64,000 bases of DNA, taken from Ancylobacter mangrovi (GTDB lineage: Bacteria; Pseudomonadota; Alphaproteobacteria; Rhizobiales; Xanthobacteraceae). The notes under the pieces are model-generated. The model did not search any database. It was not told the origin of the DNA and saw nothing but the letters and a program-made list of their open reading frames with translations. Each line of letters opens with the position of its first letter. Within the stretch, counting starts at the first letter, position 1. Shown here one piece after another: positions 10,229 through 19,342 of the stretch. The position numbers were made by a program, and so were the translations under genes. The DNA lies in contig NZ_JANTHZ010000009.1 in the NCBI RefSeq assembly GCF_024752355.1, forward strand, positions 124,001 to 188,000. The letters are read 5' to 3'.

Positions 10229-11943
10229 GCCACGGCCCGGATACCTGCCTCGTTTCGCCCGATGCCCCACCCTTACTGATGCGCCGCCCACCCGACGACG
10301 AGTGGTGGCGCGGCATGGTGGTCTACCAGATCTATCTGCGCAGCTTTCAGGACACCAATGGCGACGGCGTCGGCGACCTGCCGGGCGTGCTGGAGCGGCT
10401 CGACTACATCACCAGCCTCGGCGTCGACGCGGTCTGGCTCTCGCCGTTCTACGCCTCGCCGCAGGAGGACTTCGGCTACGACGTGTCGGACTTCCGCACC
10501 GTCCAGCCGGAGATGGGCACGATCGAGGACTTCGAGCGGCTGCGCGACGCCCTGCACGAGCGGGGGATGAAGCTCTTCATCGACTTCATCCCCGACCACA
10601 CCTCCGACCAGCACGCCTGGTTCCGCGAGAGCCGCGGCAACCGCGAGAACCCCAAGGCGGACTGGTACGTCTGGGCCGACGCCGCGCCCGACGGCACGGC
10701 CCCGAACAACTGGATCTCCTCCTTCGGCGGACCCGCCTGGACCTGGGATCCGCGCCGCGCGCAGTTCTATTTCCACCCCTTCCTGACGTGCCAGCCCGCG
10801 CTGAACCTGCAGAAGCCCGAAGTGCTGGAGGCGATGCTGGAGGAGCTCGATTTCTGGCTCAGGCAGGGTGTGGACGGCGTGCGGCTCGACGCCGTGCAGT
10901 GCATCACCTGCGACATGGACCTGCGGCCCAACCCGCGCGTCTCGCACAAGGGTTCGCCCATCCTGCTGGGCGGCGGGCCGGACAATCCCTTCGCCCGCCA
11001 GCTCCACCTGTTCGACCGCGACGTGCCCGAGGCGCTCGACATCTTCAAGGCGATGGCCGAACTCGCCGGCCGCTACGACCCGCCGAAGATGCTGCTGGGC
11101 GAGCTGTCCGACGTCGATTCGCCGGTCGTCTGCGAGAAGTACACCGGCCGCCCGGACGGGCTGGACGCCACCTACGACTATGACTTCGTCAACACGACGC
11201 CGCGGGTGGAGAACTGGCGCTCGCTGCTGGTGCGCCAGCGCGATGTCATGCCCCATGGCTGGAACTTCAACGTCTTCAACAACCAGGATGCCACGCGCGT
11301 CCTGAGCAATTTCGGCGAATGGGCGGTCGAGCTCGGCCATCAGGACGCCATGGCCAAGCTGCTGAACGTGCTGCAGATGACGCTGCGCGGCGGGGTCGTG
11401 ATCTATCAGGGCCAGGAGCTGGCGCTGACGCAGGCCGAGATTCCGAAGGAGCAGATTGTCGACCCATGGGGCCTCCAATTATGGCCGGACTTCAAGGGGC
11501 GCGACGGCTGCCGCACGCCGATGCCGTGGGAGCACAACGCGCCCCATTGCGGCTTCACCGACACCAAGCCATGGCTGCCGGTCGCCGAGGACCACAAGGA
11601 GCGGGCGGCGGACCGGCAGGACGCGGACGAGGCGTCGCCGCTGAACTTCACCCGCCGCTTCGTCGCGTGGCGCAGGACCCAGCCCGCGCTCCAGCTCGGC
11701 GACGTTCGGTTCCTCGACATTCCCGCCCCCCTGCTCGCCTTCGAGCGTTTCGACGATCGCACCTGCCTGCTCGTGGTGCTGAACTTCAGCGCCGAACCGA
11801 GGCGCTTCGGTGCCGGCATGGCGCTGCGTGCGCTGGAGGCGCCGGGGCTTGCCGGCGCGCTCTCCGGGGACGGCATCGACCTGCCCCCACTTCAGGCATT
11901 CATTGGCCAGCGGCTGGACGCGCGCCCGCCCGCCGACGACTGA
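10225..11943 (+). CDS. GH13 family protein with altered NHD motif
   Basis: Second GH13 enzyme, 572 residues, paralogous to the upstream gene. The (beta/alpha)8 signature VYQIYLRSFQDTNGDGVGDL is intact. Nucleophile D222 (GVRLDAV) and acid/base E293 (LLGELSD) are present. The region IV motif that is normally N-H-D reads N353-Q354-D355, so the transition-state Asp is kept but the conserved substrate-binding His is Gln. Region I reads DFIPDHTSDQH. The ATG at 10225 overlaps the upstream stop by 4 bp. Activity may be changed in substrate range or reduced; an alpha-glucosidase, trehalose-related or transglycosylase role is possible. Confidence 0.85.
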   Translation: MSHGPDTCLVSPDAPPLLMRRPPDDEWWRGMVVYQIYLRSFQDTNGDGVGDLPGVLERLDYITSLGVDAVWLSPFYASPQEDFGYDVSDFRTVQPEMGTIEDFERLRDALHERGMKLFIDFIPDHTSDQHAWFRESRGNRENPKADWYVWADAAPDGTAPNNWISSFGGPAWTWDPRRAQFYFHPFLTCQPALNLQKPEVLEAMLEELDFWLRQGVDGVRLDAVQCITCDMDLRPNPRVSHKGSPILLGGGPDNPFARQLHLFDRDVPEALDIFKAMAELAGRYDPPKMLLGELSDVDSPVVCEKYTGRPDGLDATYDYDFVNTTPRVENWRSLLVRQRDVMPHGWNFNVFNNQDATRVLSNFGEWAVELGHQDAMAKLLNVLQMTLRGGVVIYQGQELALTQAEIPKEQIVDPWGLQLWPDFKGRDGCRTPMPWEHNAPHCGFTDTKPWLPVAEDHKERAADRQDADEASPLNFTRRFVAWRRTQPALQLGDVRFLDIPAPLLAFERFDDRTCLLVVLNFSAEPRRFGAGMALRALEAPGLAGALSGDGIDLPPLQAFIGQRLDARPPADD

Positions 11944-11973
11944 GCCGGCGCGGCGGGCACCCGCGCGCGTTCT

Positions 11974-12756
11974 TCAGCCATGCGCCGACAGGCCGGTCGC
12001 CTCCAGCTTGAGCCAGACGTCCTCCGCCGTCTCGGCGAAGTGGAACAGATCGCACTCGCCGGCGTCGATCATGCCGTTCTCGACCAGCGAGCCGAAATTG
12101 ATGACCGAGCGCCAGTATTTTTCGTCGAACAGCACGATGCCGACCGGCGGCGCCTTGTTGGTCGACCTCAGGTTCAGGATCTCGAACAGCTCGTCGAGCG
12201 TCCCGAATCCGCCCGGGAACACCACCAGCGCGTTGGCGCGCATGGCGAGGTGCATCTTGCGCATCGCGAAATAATGGAAGCGGAAGGTCAGCTCGGGGGT
12301 CGAATAGGGGTTCGGCCCCTGCTCGTGCGGCAGGCTGATGTTGAGGCCGATATTGGGCGCGCCCGCATCGGCCGCGCCGCGATTGGCCGCCTCCATCAGC
12401 CCCGGCCCGCCGCCGGTGGCGATCACATTGTCGCGCAGCCCGCCATTGCCGGCCGTCAGCGCCCCGCCACGCTCGGAAGCGAGACGGCCGAAGGCGCGCG
12501 CCTGCGCATACCAGAAGGGCTGGCGCCCCGGCCCGTCCTCGCGCACCCGCGCCGAGCCGAACACGACGATGGTCGAGCGGATGTGCCACTTGCGCAGCGC
12601 TTCCTCGGCCTTGGCGTATTCGAGCATGAAGCGCACGCCGCGCATCGAATCGCCGAGGATGAAGTCCCGGTCGAGCGCCGCCAGCCCGTAATTGGGCAGC
12701 GAGGCCACGTCGCGCGCCGGGGCCTGCCCGTTCTCGTGTCGATGTTCCGGCTTCAT
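11974..12756 (-). CDS. LOG family protein (TIGR00730-type)
   Basis: 260-residue protein of the LOG/lysine-decarboxylase-like fold. The signature [12 protein letters not shown] is intact, and the nucleotide-binding stretch [13 protein letters not shown] precedes it. Many members are cytokinin riboside monophosphate phosphoribohydrolases that release a base from a nucleotide; others are uncharacterised nucleotide hydrolases. An N-terminal extension of about 45 residues is present. The ATG at 12756 overlaps the nadE stop by 4 bp, so it is co-translated with NAD synthetase, which suggests a role in nucleotide turnover rather than in hormone production. Confidence 0.85.
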   Translation of the reverse strand: MKPEHRHENGQAPARDVASLPNYGLAALDRDFILGDSMRGVRFMLEYAKAEEALRKWHIRSTIVVFGSARVREDGPGRQPFWYAQARAFGRLASERGGALTAGNGGLRDNVIATGGGPGLMEAANRGAADAGAPNIGLNISLPHEQGPNPYSTPELTFRFHYFAMRKMHLAMRANALVVFPGGFGTLDELFEILNLRSTNKAPPVGIVLFDEKYWRSVINFGSLVENGMIDAGECDLFHFAETAEDVWLKLEATGLSAHG

Positions 12757-14798
12757 TGCCCTTCCCTCGGCAGGTGCGTGTCGAGCTCGTCCAGCCAAAC
12801 CCGCGCGCCCGCATCCGAAGGGGCACGCCAGTCGCCACGCGGGGAGAGCGAGCCGCCCGACGAGATCTTGGGGCCGTTCGGCAGGGTCGAGCGCTTGAAC
12901 TGGTTGGTGAAGAAGCGGGAGAGGAAGACCTCCAGCCAGTGGCGGATTTCGCCGAGCGTATAGGCGCGCCGGTCGGCCTCGGGGATATTGGCCGGCCAGC
13001 GCCCGCGCTCCACGTCCGACCACGCCTGCGCGGCGAGATAAGCGATGCGCGAGGGCCGGTAGCCGTAGCGCGTGAGGTAGAACAGGCTGAAGTCCTGTAG
13101 CGCATACGGCCCGACCACCTGCTGCGTCGACTGGATGGTCGCCGCGCTCGCCGGCACCAGCTCGGGCGAGATCTCGGTGGCGAGGATCGCCTCCAGCACC
13201 TCGACCGTCTCCGCCGACACGTCCCCCGAGCCGGCGACGAAGCGGATCAGGTGCTGGATCAGCGTCTTCGGCACCGAGGCGTTGACGTTGTAGTGGGACA
13301 TGTGGTCGCCCACGCCATAGGTGCACCAGCCTAGCCCGAGCTCCGACAGATCACCCGTGCCGACCACCAGTGCGGCATGCTGATTGGCGAGGCGGAACAG
13401 GTAGTCTGTGCGCAGCCCCGCCTGCACGTTCTCGAAGGTGACGTCGTAGACCGGCTCGCCGCGCGCGGAGGGATGATCGAGATCGGCCAGCATCTGCCGC
13501 GCCGCCGGGCGGATGTCGATCTCGGCGGCGCAGACGCCGAGCGCCTCCATCAGCGCCCAGGCGTTGGCGCGCGTCTCGTCGGACGTCGCAAAGCCCGGCA
13601 GCGTGTAGGCAAGCACGTCCGAGCGCGGGCGCCCGAGCCGGTCCATGGTGCGGGCGGCGACCATCAGCGCCTGCGTGGAATCGAGGCCGCCCGAAACGCC
13701 GATCACCACGCGCGGCAGGCGGCTGGCCGCAAGGCGCTGCGCCAGCCCCTGGACCTGGATGTTGTAGGCCTCGTAGCAGTCCTCGCGCAGCCTCGAGGGG
13801 TCGGAGGGCACATAGGGGAAGCGCTCGATCAGCCGTTCCAGCGCGACAGGCTCGGGCGGTTGCTCGAGGGCGAAGACCACCACGCGGAACGCGTCCTCCT
13901 CCATCTCCTCGCCGACGCAGTCGCCGAAGCTGTTCAGCCGCATGCGCTCCTGCCGCAGGCGCTCGATGTCGATATCGGCGACGGTGAAGACCGCGCCTTC
14001 CGGGAAGCGCTCGGTCTCGGCGAGCCGGTCGCCATTCTCGAAGATGGCGGCGTGCCCGTCCCAGGCGAGATCGGTGGTCGATTCGCCGGGGCCGGCGGCC
14101 GAATAGGCATAGGCCGCGACGCAGTGCGCCGACTGGCTGGCGCAGAGCAGCCGGCGCGCCTCCGCCTTGCCGATGGTGATGTTGCTGGCCGAGAGGTTCA
14201 GCAGCAGCTCGGCGCCCGCCATGGCCGCGCGGGTCGAGGGCGGCAGCGGCACCCAGATGTCCTCGCAGATCTCGACATGGAAGGTCAGCGGAATCGTGCC
14301 CTCGGAGCGGAACAGCAGGTCGACCCCGAACGGCGCCGGACGCCCGGCGATGACCGCCTGCTCCCCCCGCCGCCCCAGCCCGGGCGTGAAATGGCGGCGC
14401 TCGTAGAATTCACGGTAGTTGGGCAGGTAGCTCTTCGGCACCACGCCGAGCAGCGCGCCGCGATGGATGACGGCCGCGGCGTTGAAGAGCCGACCCGCAT
14501 GGCGCAGCGGCGCCCCGACCACCAGAACCGGGAACAATTCGCGCGAAGCGTCGATAATCCGCGCCAGCGCGCGCTCCACCTCGTCGAGCAGCGCGTCCTG
14601 GAACAGCAGGTCGTCGATCGCGTAGGAGGAGAGGCCGAGTTCGGGGAACAGCATCACCGCGACCTTGCGCCGGTCGCCCTCGGCCGCGAGCTCCAGTACT
14701 TCGGTTGCGGCGAAGTCGGGATCGGCCACGGTACCGCGCGGCACGCAGGCAGCCACGCGCGCGAAGCCGTGGCTGTAGAGACAGTTGAATTCCCCCAT
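12753..14798 (-). CDS. nadE: Glutamine-dependent NAD+ synthetase NadE
   Basis: Two-domain enzyme of 681 residues, the usual size for the glutamine-dependent form. The N-terminal nitrilase-like glutaminase (about 1-280) shows the Glu of MLFPELGLS, the Lys of VVPKSYLP and the Cys of EICEDIWVP. The C-terminal synthetase (about 330-650) shows the pyrophosphate-binding P-loop [11 protein letters not shown]. It amidates deamido-NAD with ammonia channelled from glutamine, in the cytoplasm. A nicotinamidase lies about 2.8 kb upstream on the same strand, so both salvage steps are encoded close together. Confidence 0.95.
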   Translation of the reverse strand: MGEFNCLYSHGFARVAACVPRGTVADPDFAATEVLELAAEGDRRKVAVMLFPELGLSSYAIDDLLFQDALLDEVERALARIIDASRELFPVLVVGAPLRHAGRLFNAAAVIHRGALLGVVPKSYLPNYREFYERRHFTPGLGRRGEQAVIAGRPAPFGVDLLFRSEGTIPLTFHVEICEDIWVPLPPSTRAAMAGAELLLNLSASNITIGKAEARRLLCASQSAHCVAAYAYSAAGPGESTTDLAWDGHAAIFENGDRLAETERFPEGAVFTVADIDIERLRQERMRLNSFGDCVGEEMEEDAFRVVVFALEQPPEPVALERLIERFPYVPSDPSRLREDCYEAYNIQVQGLAQRLAASRLPRVVIGVSGGLDSTQALMVAARTMDRLGRPRSDVLAYTLPGFATSDETRANAWALMEALGVCAAEIDIRPAARQMLADLDHPSARGEPVYDVTFENVQAGLRTDYLFRLANQHAALVVGTGDLSELGLGWCTYGVGDHMSHYNVNASVPKTLIQHLIRFVAGSGDVSAETVEVLEAILATEISPELVPASAATIQSTQQVVGPYALQDFSLFYLTRYGYRPSRIAYLAAQAWSDVERGRWPANIPEADRRAYTLGEIRHWLEVFLSRFFTNQFKRSTLPNGPKISSGGSLSPRGDWRAPSDAGARVWLDELDTHLPREGQ

Positions 14799-14903
14799 TC
14801 GGGCCTCGCGCTCGGTCTTGCGGCGGGACGCTGCGACGGCCCCGGAATCGACTGCGCGATCTTTGCGCGCGGGCGCGCCCGCCGCCAGACGAAATGCGAA
14901 CTT

Positions 14904-15575
14904 TCACTCCGCCCGGGGCGGATCGCCCGGCGCTTCGACCGGAAAGCGCGCGAGCGCAGCGATGACCTCCTCGTCGCTCACCTGGCTGAAATCGCCGTAG
15001 AAATAGCCGATAGCGCCGAACGGCTCCGGCGTTTCGAGGCAGACCAGCTCGTCGACCTCGCCTTCGAGATCGGCCACCGCCTCGGGCGGCGCGACCGGCA
15101 CGGCCAGCACCAGCTCCTTCGGCCCGCGCTGGCGGATCGCCCGCAGCGCCGCCTTGACGGTGGCGCCGGTGGCGATGCCGTCATCGACCACGATCACCGT
15201 CTGCCCGGCGATGGGCGCGCGGCGGCGCTGGCCCAGATAGCGGTGCTTGCGTCGTTCGATCTCGGCCAGCTCCGCGTCGCGGACCTCGCCGAACTCGCGT
15301 TCGCTGACGCCCATGCGCGCGATCAGCGCCTCGTTGCGCACGACGATCGGATCGGCGCCGTCGACCACCGCGCCGACGGCGAGTTCCGGCTGCATCGTCC
15401 AGCCGACCTTGCGGACCAGTACGAGGTCGAGCGGCGCCTTGAGCGCGGCGGCGATCTCCGCCGCCACCGGCACGCCGCCGCGCGGCAGGGCCAGAATGAC
15501 GGGATGCCGCCCCTTGAAGTTGGCGAGCGCGGCCGCGAGCCGCCTTCCGGCATCCTTGCGATCGGCGAAACCCAT
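14904..15575 (-). CDS. Phosphoribosyltransferase-fold protein
   Basis: 223-residue protein of the type I phosphoribosyltransferase fold. The PRPP-binding motif VIVVDDGIATGAT and the N-terminal loop LALPRGGVPVAAEI are both clear. Family members of this kind (often next to hydrolases or erythromycin-esterase-like genes) have no established substrate. A helical insert (about 95-120) with EFGEVRDAELAEIERR sits before the PRPP motif. It ends 18 bp after the downstream hydrolase in transcription order, and 105 bp separate it from nadE. Nothing identifies the base it acts on. Confidence 0.85.
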   Translation of the reverse strand: MGFADRKDAGRRLAAALANFKGRHPVILALPRGGVPVAAEIAAALKAPLDLVLVRKVGWTMQPELAVGAVVDGADPIVVRNEALIARMGVSEREFGEVRDAELAEIERRKHRYLGQRRRAPIAGQTVIVVDDGIATGATVKAALRAIRQRGPKELVLAVPVAPPEAVADLEGEVDELVCLETPEPFGAIGYFYGDFSQVSDEEVIAALARFPVEAPGDPPRAE

Positions 15576-15593
15576 GGCTCCCCTCCCGCCCCG

Positions 15594-16700
15594 TCACGCC
15601 TCGGCATCGATCCAGCGCGCGATCTCCGGCCAGGTCTGCGCATGCGCGCGGCGCCCGGCGAGGATCGCCAGATGCTGGAGGCCGACCCCGATCTCCGCCG
15701 GATGCTCGATGATGCGCGTTCGCCCGGCCGGCATCTTCGAGAAGAAGGGCGCGACCGAGCTGCGCGGACCGATCTCGTCGGCCGGAACGACGACCGCCAG
15801 CACCGGCACCGAAAGATCGGCCGGTCCGAGCCGCCGCCCGCCGATCGTCAGCGCCCCGCGCCGGAAGCGGTCCTCGCGATAGAGCCAGTCCACCATCTCG
15901 CAGACCAGCCGCGAGGGCAGCGCCACCTCGTCCAGCGCCCAGCGCTCAATGTGCATGTGAATCGCCATCGCCGCCGGGTCGGCCATGGCGAACATGCCGT
16001 CCATCATGCGCGACCAGACGAAGGTGCCCGGCGACATCATCGCGCAGCCCTGCGAGAGCTGCGAGCCGGCGACCAGTCCCTGCCGGGCCATGTCCTTCGA
16101 CCGGGCAACGACGAGGTCACGGAACCGGCTCGAGCCGGGCGTGAAGCTGAGCGGGGCGCCGAGCAGCACGAGGCCCCGCGCGAGCGAGGGCTCGAGCGCG
16201 CAGGCGATCGCCGCCAGCGTGCCGCCGAGCGAATGGCCGAGGACGAAGGGAGACGTCGCCGGCCCGTTCGCCGCCGCCCGCCGGGCCGCGACAACCGCCT
16301 CGACATAGGCTTCGACGCCGGCGTCGCCGTCCTGCTCCGAAGGCGGCAGCCATTCCAGCAACCGCACGTCATAGCCATGATCGAGGCAGAAGCGCACGGC
16401 GCTGACGTCCGGTGTCAGGTCCCAGATGTAGGGACGCTTGATCGGCGCCGGCACCAGCAGAAGCGGCGCGCCGCCTCCCGGCCCCGCATAGTGGCGCAGG
16501 CGCCAATGCGGGCCGCTGGCGACGACCTCATAAGCGCATTCATGGGTGCCGAAGCCGAAGCAGTCGAGCGTTCTCCCCTGCACCTGGCGCAGGTTCTCCA
16601 TGGCAGCAAGCTGCGTCCGGCGCAGCACGGCCATCAGGTCGGGGGGCTCGGCGAAAGGTCTTTCGGGCAGAGATGGTTCGGGCAGAGATGGTTGGTGCAT
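15594..16700 (-). CDS. Alpha/beta hydrolase, PHA-synthase/depolymerase-like
   Basis: 368-residue alpha/beta hydrolase. The nucleophile elbow is GHSLGG, with Ser rather than the Cys of true polyhydroxyalkanoate synthases, although the surrounding sequence (PYIWDLTPDVSAVRFCLDHGYDV and the late His in VGLQHLAILAG) resembles PhaC-related proteins. The ATG at 16700 is chosen because GGGAGGAAAG precedes it; an upstream in-frame start would add 34 low-complexity residues. The substrate is unknown; an ester or polyester is plausible. It probably shares a transcript with the phosphoribosyltransferase gene. Confidence 0.82.
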   Translation of the reverse strand: MHQPSLPEPSLPERPFAEPPDLMAVLRRTQLAAMENLRQVQGRTLDCFGFGTHECAYEVVASGPHWRLRHYAGPGGGAPLLLVPAPIKRPYIWDLTPDVSAVRFCLDHGYDVRLLEWLPPSEQDGDAGVEAYVEAVVAARRAAANGPATSPFVLGHSLGGTLAAIACALEPSLARGLVLLGAPLSFTPGSSRFRDLVVARSKDMARQGLVAGSQLSQGCAMMSPGTFVWSRMMDGMFAMADPAAMAIHMHIERWALDEVALPSRLVCEMVDWLYREDRFRRGALTIGGRRLGPADLSVPVLAVVVPADEIGPRSSVAPFFSKMPAGRTRIIEHPAEIGVGLQHLAILAGRRAHAQTWPEIARWIDAEA

Positions 16701-16774
16701 GGCGCTTTCCTCCCGGTCACGGGGGGCGGCCTTGCCCCCGCGCGTCCTTTCGGCGAGGTAGGCAGGGAGAGGGC

Positions 16775-16993
16775 TCAGTCCGCCCCGTCCGAACGCACCC
16801 ATTGCTCGCCTTGCTTGGCATAGGAACGCTTCACCGCCGCCCAGGCGATGCGGAATGCGGCCTCCTCGCCCCGCGGCTCACCGCGATGCGCGTCGAAGGC
16901 ATGATTGAACGCCTCGCGGAAAATGTCCTGCGCGTGCCGCGGCAGGTGCTCGCGGACCGAGGGTGGAAGATCGGCATTGGCAGCGTAGGGCAT
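16775..16993 (-). CDS. chaB: ChaB family protein
   Basis: 72-residue protein matching ChaB: it opens MPYAANADLPPSVREHLP and carries the helical blocks HAQDIFREAFNHAF and AFRIAWAAVKRSY typical of the family. ChaB was named as a putative regulator of the ChaA cation antiporter in E. coli, but no chaA is visible here and the biochemical role remains unsettled. It stands between a DUF3775 gene and a hydrolase on the same strand, about 75 bp from the hydrolase start. Confidence 0.88.
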   Translation of the reverse strand: MPYAANADLPPSVREHLPRHAQDIFREAFNHAFDAHRGEPRGEEAAFRIAWAAVKRSYAKQGEQWVRSDGAD

Positions 16994-17058
16994 GCGTCGC
17001 TTCCCTCACCTCGCCCGCTCATGCCTGCCGCGCCGCTCCTGCGCGCCGGCAGCGTCGC

Positions 17059-17508
17059 TCAGAGCCGGCCGGTCTCGAACTCCTCGCAGGAATAGCCCAG
17101 CAGCGAGAGGCCCTCCTCCAGAAAATCCCCGAGCATCGGCGTGCCCAGCAGATAGTCGGCAGTACGGCCATTGTACTCCTGCACGGCCTGCTCGCGCACC
17201 CTCTCCCAGTCCTCGGCGGAATAATCGTCCCGGCCGAGCCACATCAGCGCCACCAGGTCGATGCGCTCGTCGATCGACATCGCATGGATGAACGAGCGAA
17301 TTTCCTGCGCCGACGGGTCGTCGCCATGGTCCTCGAGCACGGCGATGTCGCCGTCGTCGGACGGATTGGAGCCGGGGTCCGGCTCGGTCACCTCGTCCTT
17401 GGCATCGAACTCGCGCGCCTTGACGATAAGGAAGCACACGCTCTCCGGCGAGACGGTGAGCACGTCCTCGTCGCCGCCATTGTCTTCGGGTGTCGACTTG
17501 TCCTGCAT
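17059..17508 (-). CDS. DUF3775 domain protein
   Basis: 149-residue acidic protein of the DUF3775 family, common in Hyphomicrobiales and of unknown function. Recognisable parts are VSPESVCFLIVKAREFDAK near the start and a central block with EIRSFIHAMSIDERIDLVAL, followed by LLGTPMLGDFLEEGL at the C-terminus. The ATG at 17508 has an AAGGAGTGG ribosome site, which decides it over the upstream start. No membrane segment or signal is seen. It lies with ChaB in a run of minus-strand genes that looks stress-related, but this is inference. Confidence 0.82.
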   Translation of the reverse strand: MQDKSTPEDNGGDEDVLTVSPESVCFLIVKAREFDAKDEVTEPDPGSNPSDDGDIAVLEDHGDDPSAQEIRSFIHAMSIDERIDLVALMWLGRDDYSAEDWERVREQAVQEYNGRTADYLLGTPMLGDFLEEGLSLLGYSCEEFETGRL

Positions 17509-17604
17509 GGACCACTCCTTTGGCCGGCCTGTTCGACGAGACCAACGTGACGACCGGACCACGGTTCCGGCACCTCGTCCTTGAGACGGGTCAAGCTGCC
17601 GGTC

Positions 17605-18243
17605 CTACCCGAGGGCGGCGGAGGGGATGCATTCGACGCCGATGGCCTGGAACTGCCGGCGCGTATCGGCGTCCGAGCCGCCGACGTCGATGCTCCGGCA
17701 GCAATCGTCGATCACCACCACGTGGAAGCCTTCGCGCCGGGCGTCCTCGGCCGAGTAGCGCACGCAGAAATCGAAGGCGAGGCCGGCGAGGAAGATGCGC
17801 CTGAAGCCGCGCTCGCGCAGATAGCCGCCGAGCCCGGTCGCGGTGCGGCGGTCGTTTTCGTAGAAGGCGGAATAGGAATCGATCCCCGGATGATAGCCCT
17901 TGCGCAGGACCAACTCGGCGTGCGGGATCGCGAGGTCCTCGCGCAGCGCCGCGCCCGGCGTGCCCTGCACGCAATGATCCGGCCACAGGATCTGCGCGCC
18001 GTAATCGACATCGATGGTCTCATAGGGCTGCGCACCCGGGTGCGAGGACGCGAAGGACAGATGGCCGGGCGGATGCCAGTCCTGCGTCAGCGCCACATGG
18101 GCAAAGCCGGCCGCGACCCGGTTGACCACCGGCACCACCTCGTCGCCGCGCGGCACGGCGAGGCCGCCGCCCGGGCAGAAATCATACTGGATGTCGACCA
18201 CGAGAAGCAGGTCGTGCCTGCCCGGGACGATGTGCTCGGTCAC
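17605..18243 (-). CDS. pncA: Nicotinamidase PncA
   Basis: Cysteine hydrolase of 212 residues that deamidates nicotinamide to nicotinate for NAD salvage. The catalytic triad is D17 (VVDIQYDF), K115 (LRKGYHPG) and C160 (FDFCVRYS). The metal-site signature QDWHPPGH and the family stretch WPDHCVQGTPGA are intact, which favours nicotinamidase over generic isochorismatase-like hydrolases. The start is divergent from arsR, with about 150 bp between the coding start and the arsR operator. NadE, which completes the pathway, is encoded further along on the same strand. Confidence 0.92.
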   Translation of the reverse strand: MTEHIVPGRHDLLLVVDIQYDFCPGGGLAVPRGDEVVPVVNRVAAGFAHVALTQDWHPPGHLSFASSHPGAQPYETIDVDYGAQILWPDHCVQGTPGAALREDLAIPHAELVLRKGYHPGIDSYSAFYENDRRTATGLGGYLRERGFRRIFLAGLAFDFCVRYSAEDARREGFHVVVIDDCCRSIDVGGSDADTRRQFQAIGVECIPSAALG

Positions 18244-18395
18244 TTTGCCGTCTCCTTTGCCGCGCTCGCCGCCGGGTTGCCCTGACCCGCGGCGCGGATG
18301 CCACCATTCATGCGCATCGCGCCGACGATGTGAACCGGGGAGAGGGCATGACGTCCCTTGTAAATTCGTCGGGCCGCGATCTTTAGTTGCGATAC

Positions 18396-18427
18396 GTCCA
18401 TATGTCGTTTATCGTCGACATATGGAC
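18396..18427. promoter_or_regulatory. ArsR operator: perfect 12-bp inverted repeat overlapping the arsR start
   Basis: The arms GTCCATATGTCG (18396-18407) and CGACATATGGAC (18416-18427) are perfect reverse complements separated by 8 bases. The right arm contains the arsR ATG at 18422. This is the expected size and symmetry for an ArsR-family dimer. Binding there would block both transcription and the start region of its own gene. No purine-rich ribosome site lies just upstream of the ATG. Confidence 0.8.
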
Positions 18428-18793
18428 TCGGAGCACGCCATTGCCGCTTTCGCCGCTCTCGCCCAGCCGACGCGTCTCGACGTGTTCCGGCTCCTGATGG
18501 CGCATGAGCCCGCGGGCATGCCCGCCGGCGAGATCGCCCGGCGCCTCGACGTGCCGCACAACACCATGTCGACCCATCTGGCCGTTCTCTCCCGCGCCGG
18601 GCTGATCGAGGCCGAGCGCCAGAGCCGGTCGATCATCTACCGGGCGCGGCTCGATGCCGTCGCCGCGCTCGCCGGGTTCCTCGTCACGGATTGCTGCGGC
18701 GGACGCCCCGAAATCTGCGCGCCGCTGATCGCCGACCTGTCGCCCTGCTGCGCCTCGCCCGACAATGCCGCCAGGGAGGTGGCCAATGACTGA
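18422..18793 (+). CDS. arsR: ArsR-type arsenite-responsive repressor
   Basis: 123-residue winged-helix repressor of the ArsR/SmtB family. The DNA-recognition region is the stretch VPHNTMSTHLAVLSRAGLI. The sensing Cys residues are C-terminal: C91 and C92 (DCCGG) with C99, resembling the C95/C96/C102 type of Acidithiobacillus ArsR rather than the helix-alpha3 CVC type, and there is an extra pair, C109-C110. The start fits family N-termini (AIAAFAALAQPTRLDVFRLL). The operator overlaps its start codon, indicating autoregulation of the arsenic operon. It overlaps arsC by 8 bp. Confidence 0.92.
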   Translation: MDSEHAIAAFAALAQPTRLDVFRLLMAHEPAGMPAGEIARRLDVPHNTMSTHLAVLSRAGLIEAERQSRSIIYRARLDAVAALAGFLVTDCCGGRPEICAPLIADLSPCCASPDNAAREVAND

Positions 18794-19328
18794 CCCATTC
18801 CGCACCGAACGCATCTACAACGTCCTGTTCCTGTGCACCGGCAATTCGGCGCGCTCCATCCTCGCCGAGAGCATCCTCGCGCAGGACGGCGCGGGCCGGT
18901 TCCGCGCCTTCTCCGCCGGCAGCCAGCCCAAGGGCACGGTCAATCCTCTGGCGCTGAAGGTGCTGCAGAGCTACGGCTACCCGCTTGAGGGCCTGCGCTC
19001 GAAGAGCTGGGAGGAGTTCGCGGCGCCCGGCGCGCCGGTCATGGACTTCGTGTTCACCGTCTGCGACGCGGCGGCCGGCGAGGCCTGCCCGGTCTGGCCC
19101 GGCCAGCCCATGACCGCGCATTGGGGCATCGAGGACCCGGCCGCGGTCGAAGGCAACGACCTGCAAAAGGAGGCGGCCTTCGTCGCCGCCTTCCGTCACC
19201 TCAGGAACCGCATCTCCGTCTTCGCGGCGCTGCCGATCGCCAGCCTCGACCGCATGACGCTCGGCGCGAGGCTGGCCGAGATCGGCCAGTTGCAGGGCAC
19301 GACCCGGCCCCGCCCGAGCGCGGCCTGA
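18786..19328 (+). CDS. arsC: Arsenate reductase, low-molecular-weight phosphatase type
   Basis: 180-residue arsenate reductase of the thioredoxin-linked class, derived from low-molecular-weight protein tyrosine phosphatases. The P-loop C17-T-G-N-S-A-R23 is complete within VLFLCTGNSARS. It reduces As(V) to As(III) in the cytoplasm for export by the Acr3 carrier encoded downstream. Further Cys residues occur in FTVCDAAAGEACPVWPG. The ATG at 18786 lies inside the arsR end (8-bp overlap), and the next gene starts 14 bp after its stop. Confidence 0.92.
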   Translation: MTDPFRTERIYNVLFLCTGNSARSILAESILAQDGAGRFRAFSAGSQPKGTVNPLALKVLQSYGYPLEGLRSKSWEEFAAPGAPVMDFVFTVCDAAAGEACPVWPGQPMTAHWGIEDPAAVEGNDLQKEAAFVAAFRHLRNRISVFAALPIASLDRMTLGARLAEIGQLQGTTRPRPSAA

Positions 19329-19342
19329 GCACGGGCAGACCC

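Noticed and set aside
15594..16700. Considered as a polyhydroxyalkanoate synthase (PhaC)
   Set aside because: The nucleophile elbow is GHSLGG with Ser, whereas PHA synthases use Cys in a GxCxG box, so only a related hydrolase is supported.
13377..16823. Very long plus-strand open frame (1148 codons) opposite nadE, the phosphoribosyltransferase and hydrolase genes
   Set aside because: Its translation is Arg/Gly/His-rich with no family features, while the minus strand encodes clear motif-bearing proteins. It is an antisense shadow of high GC codon use.
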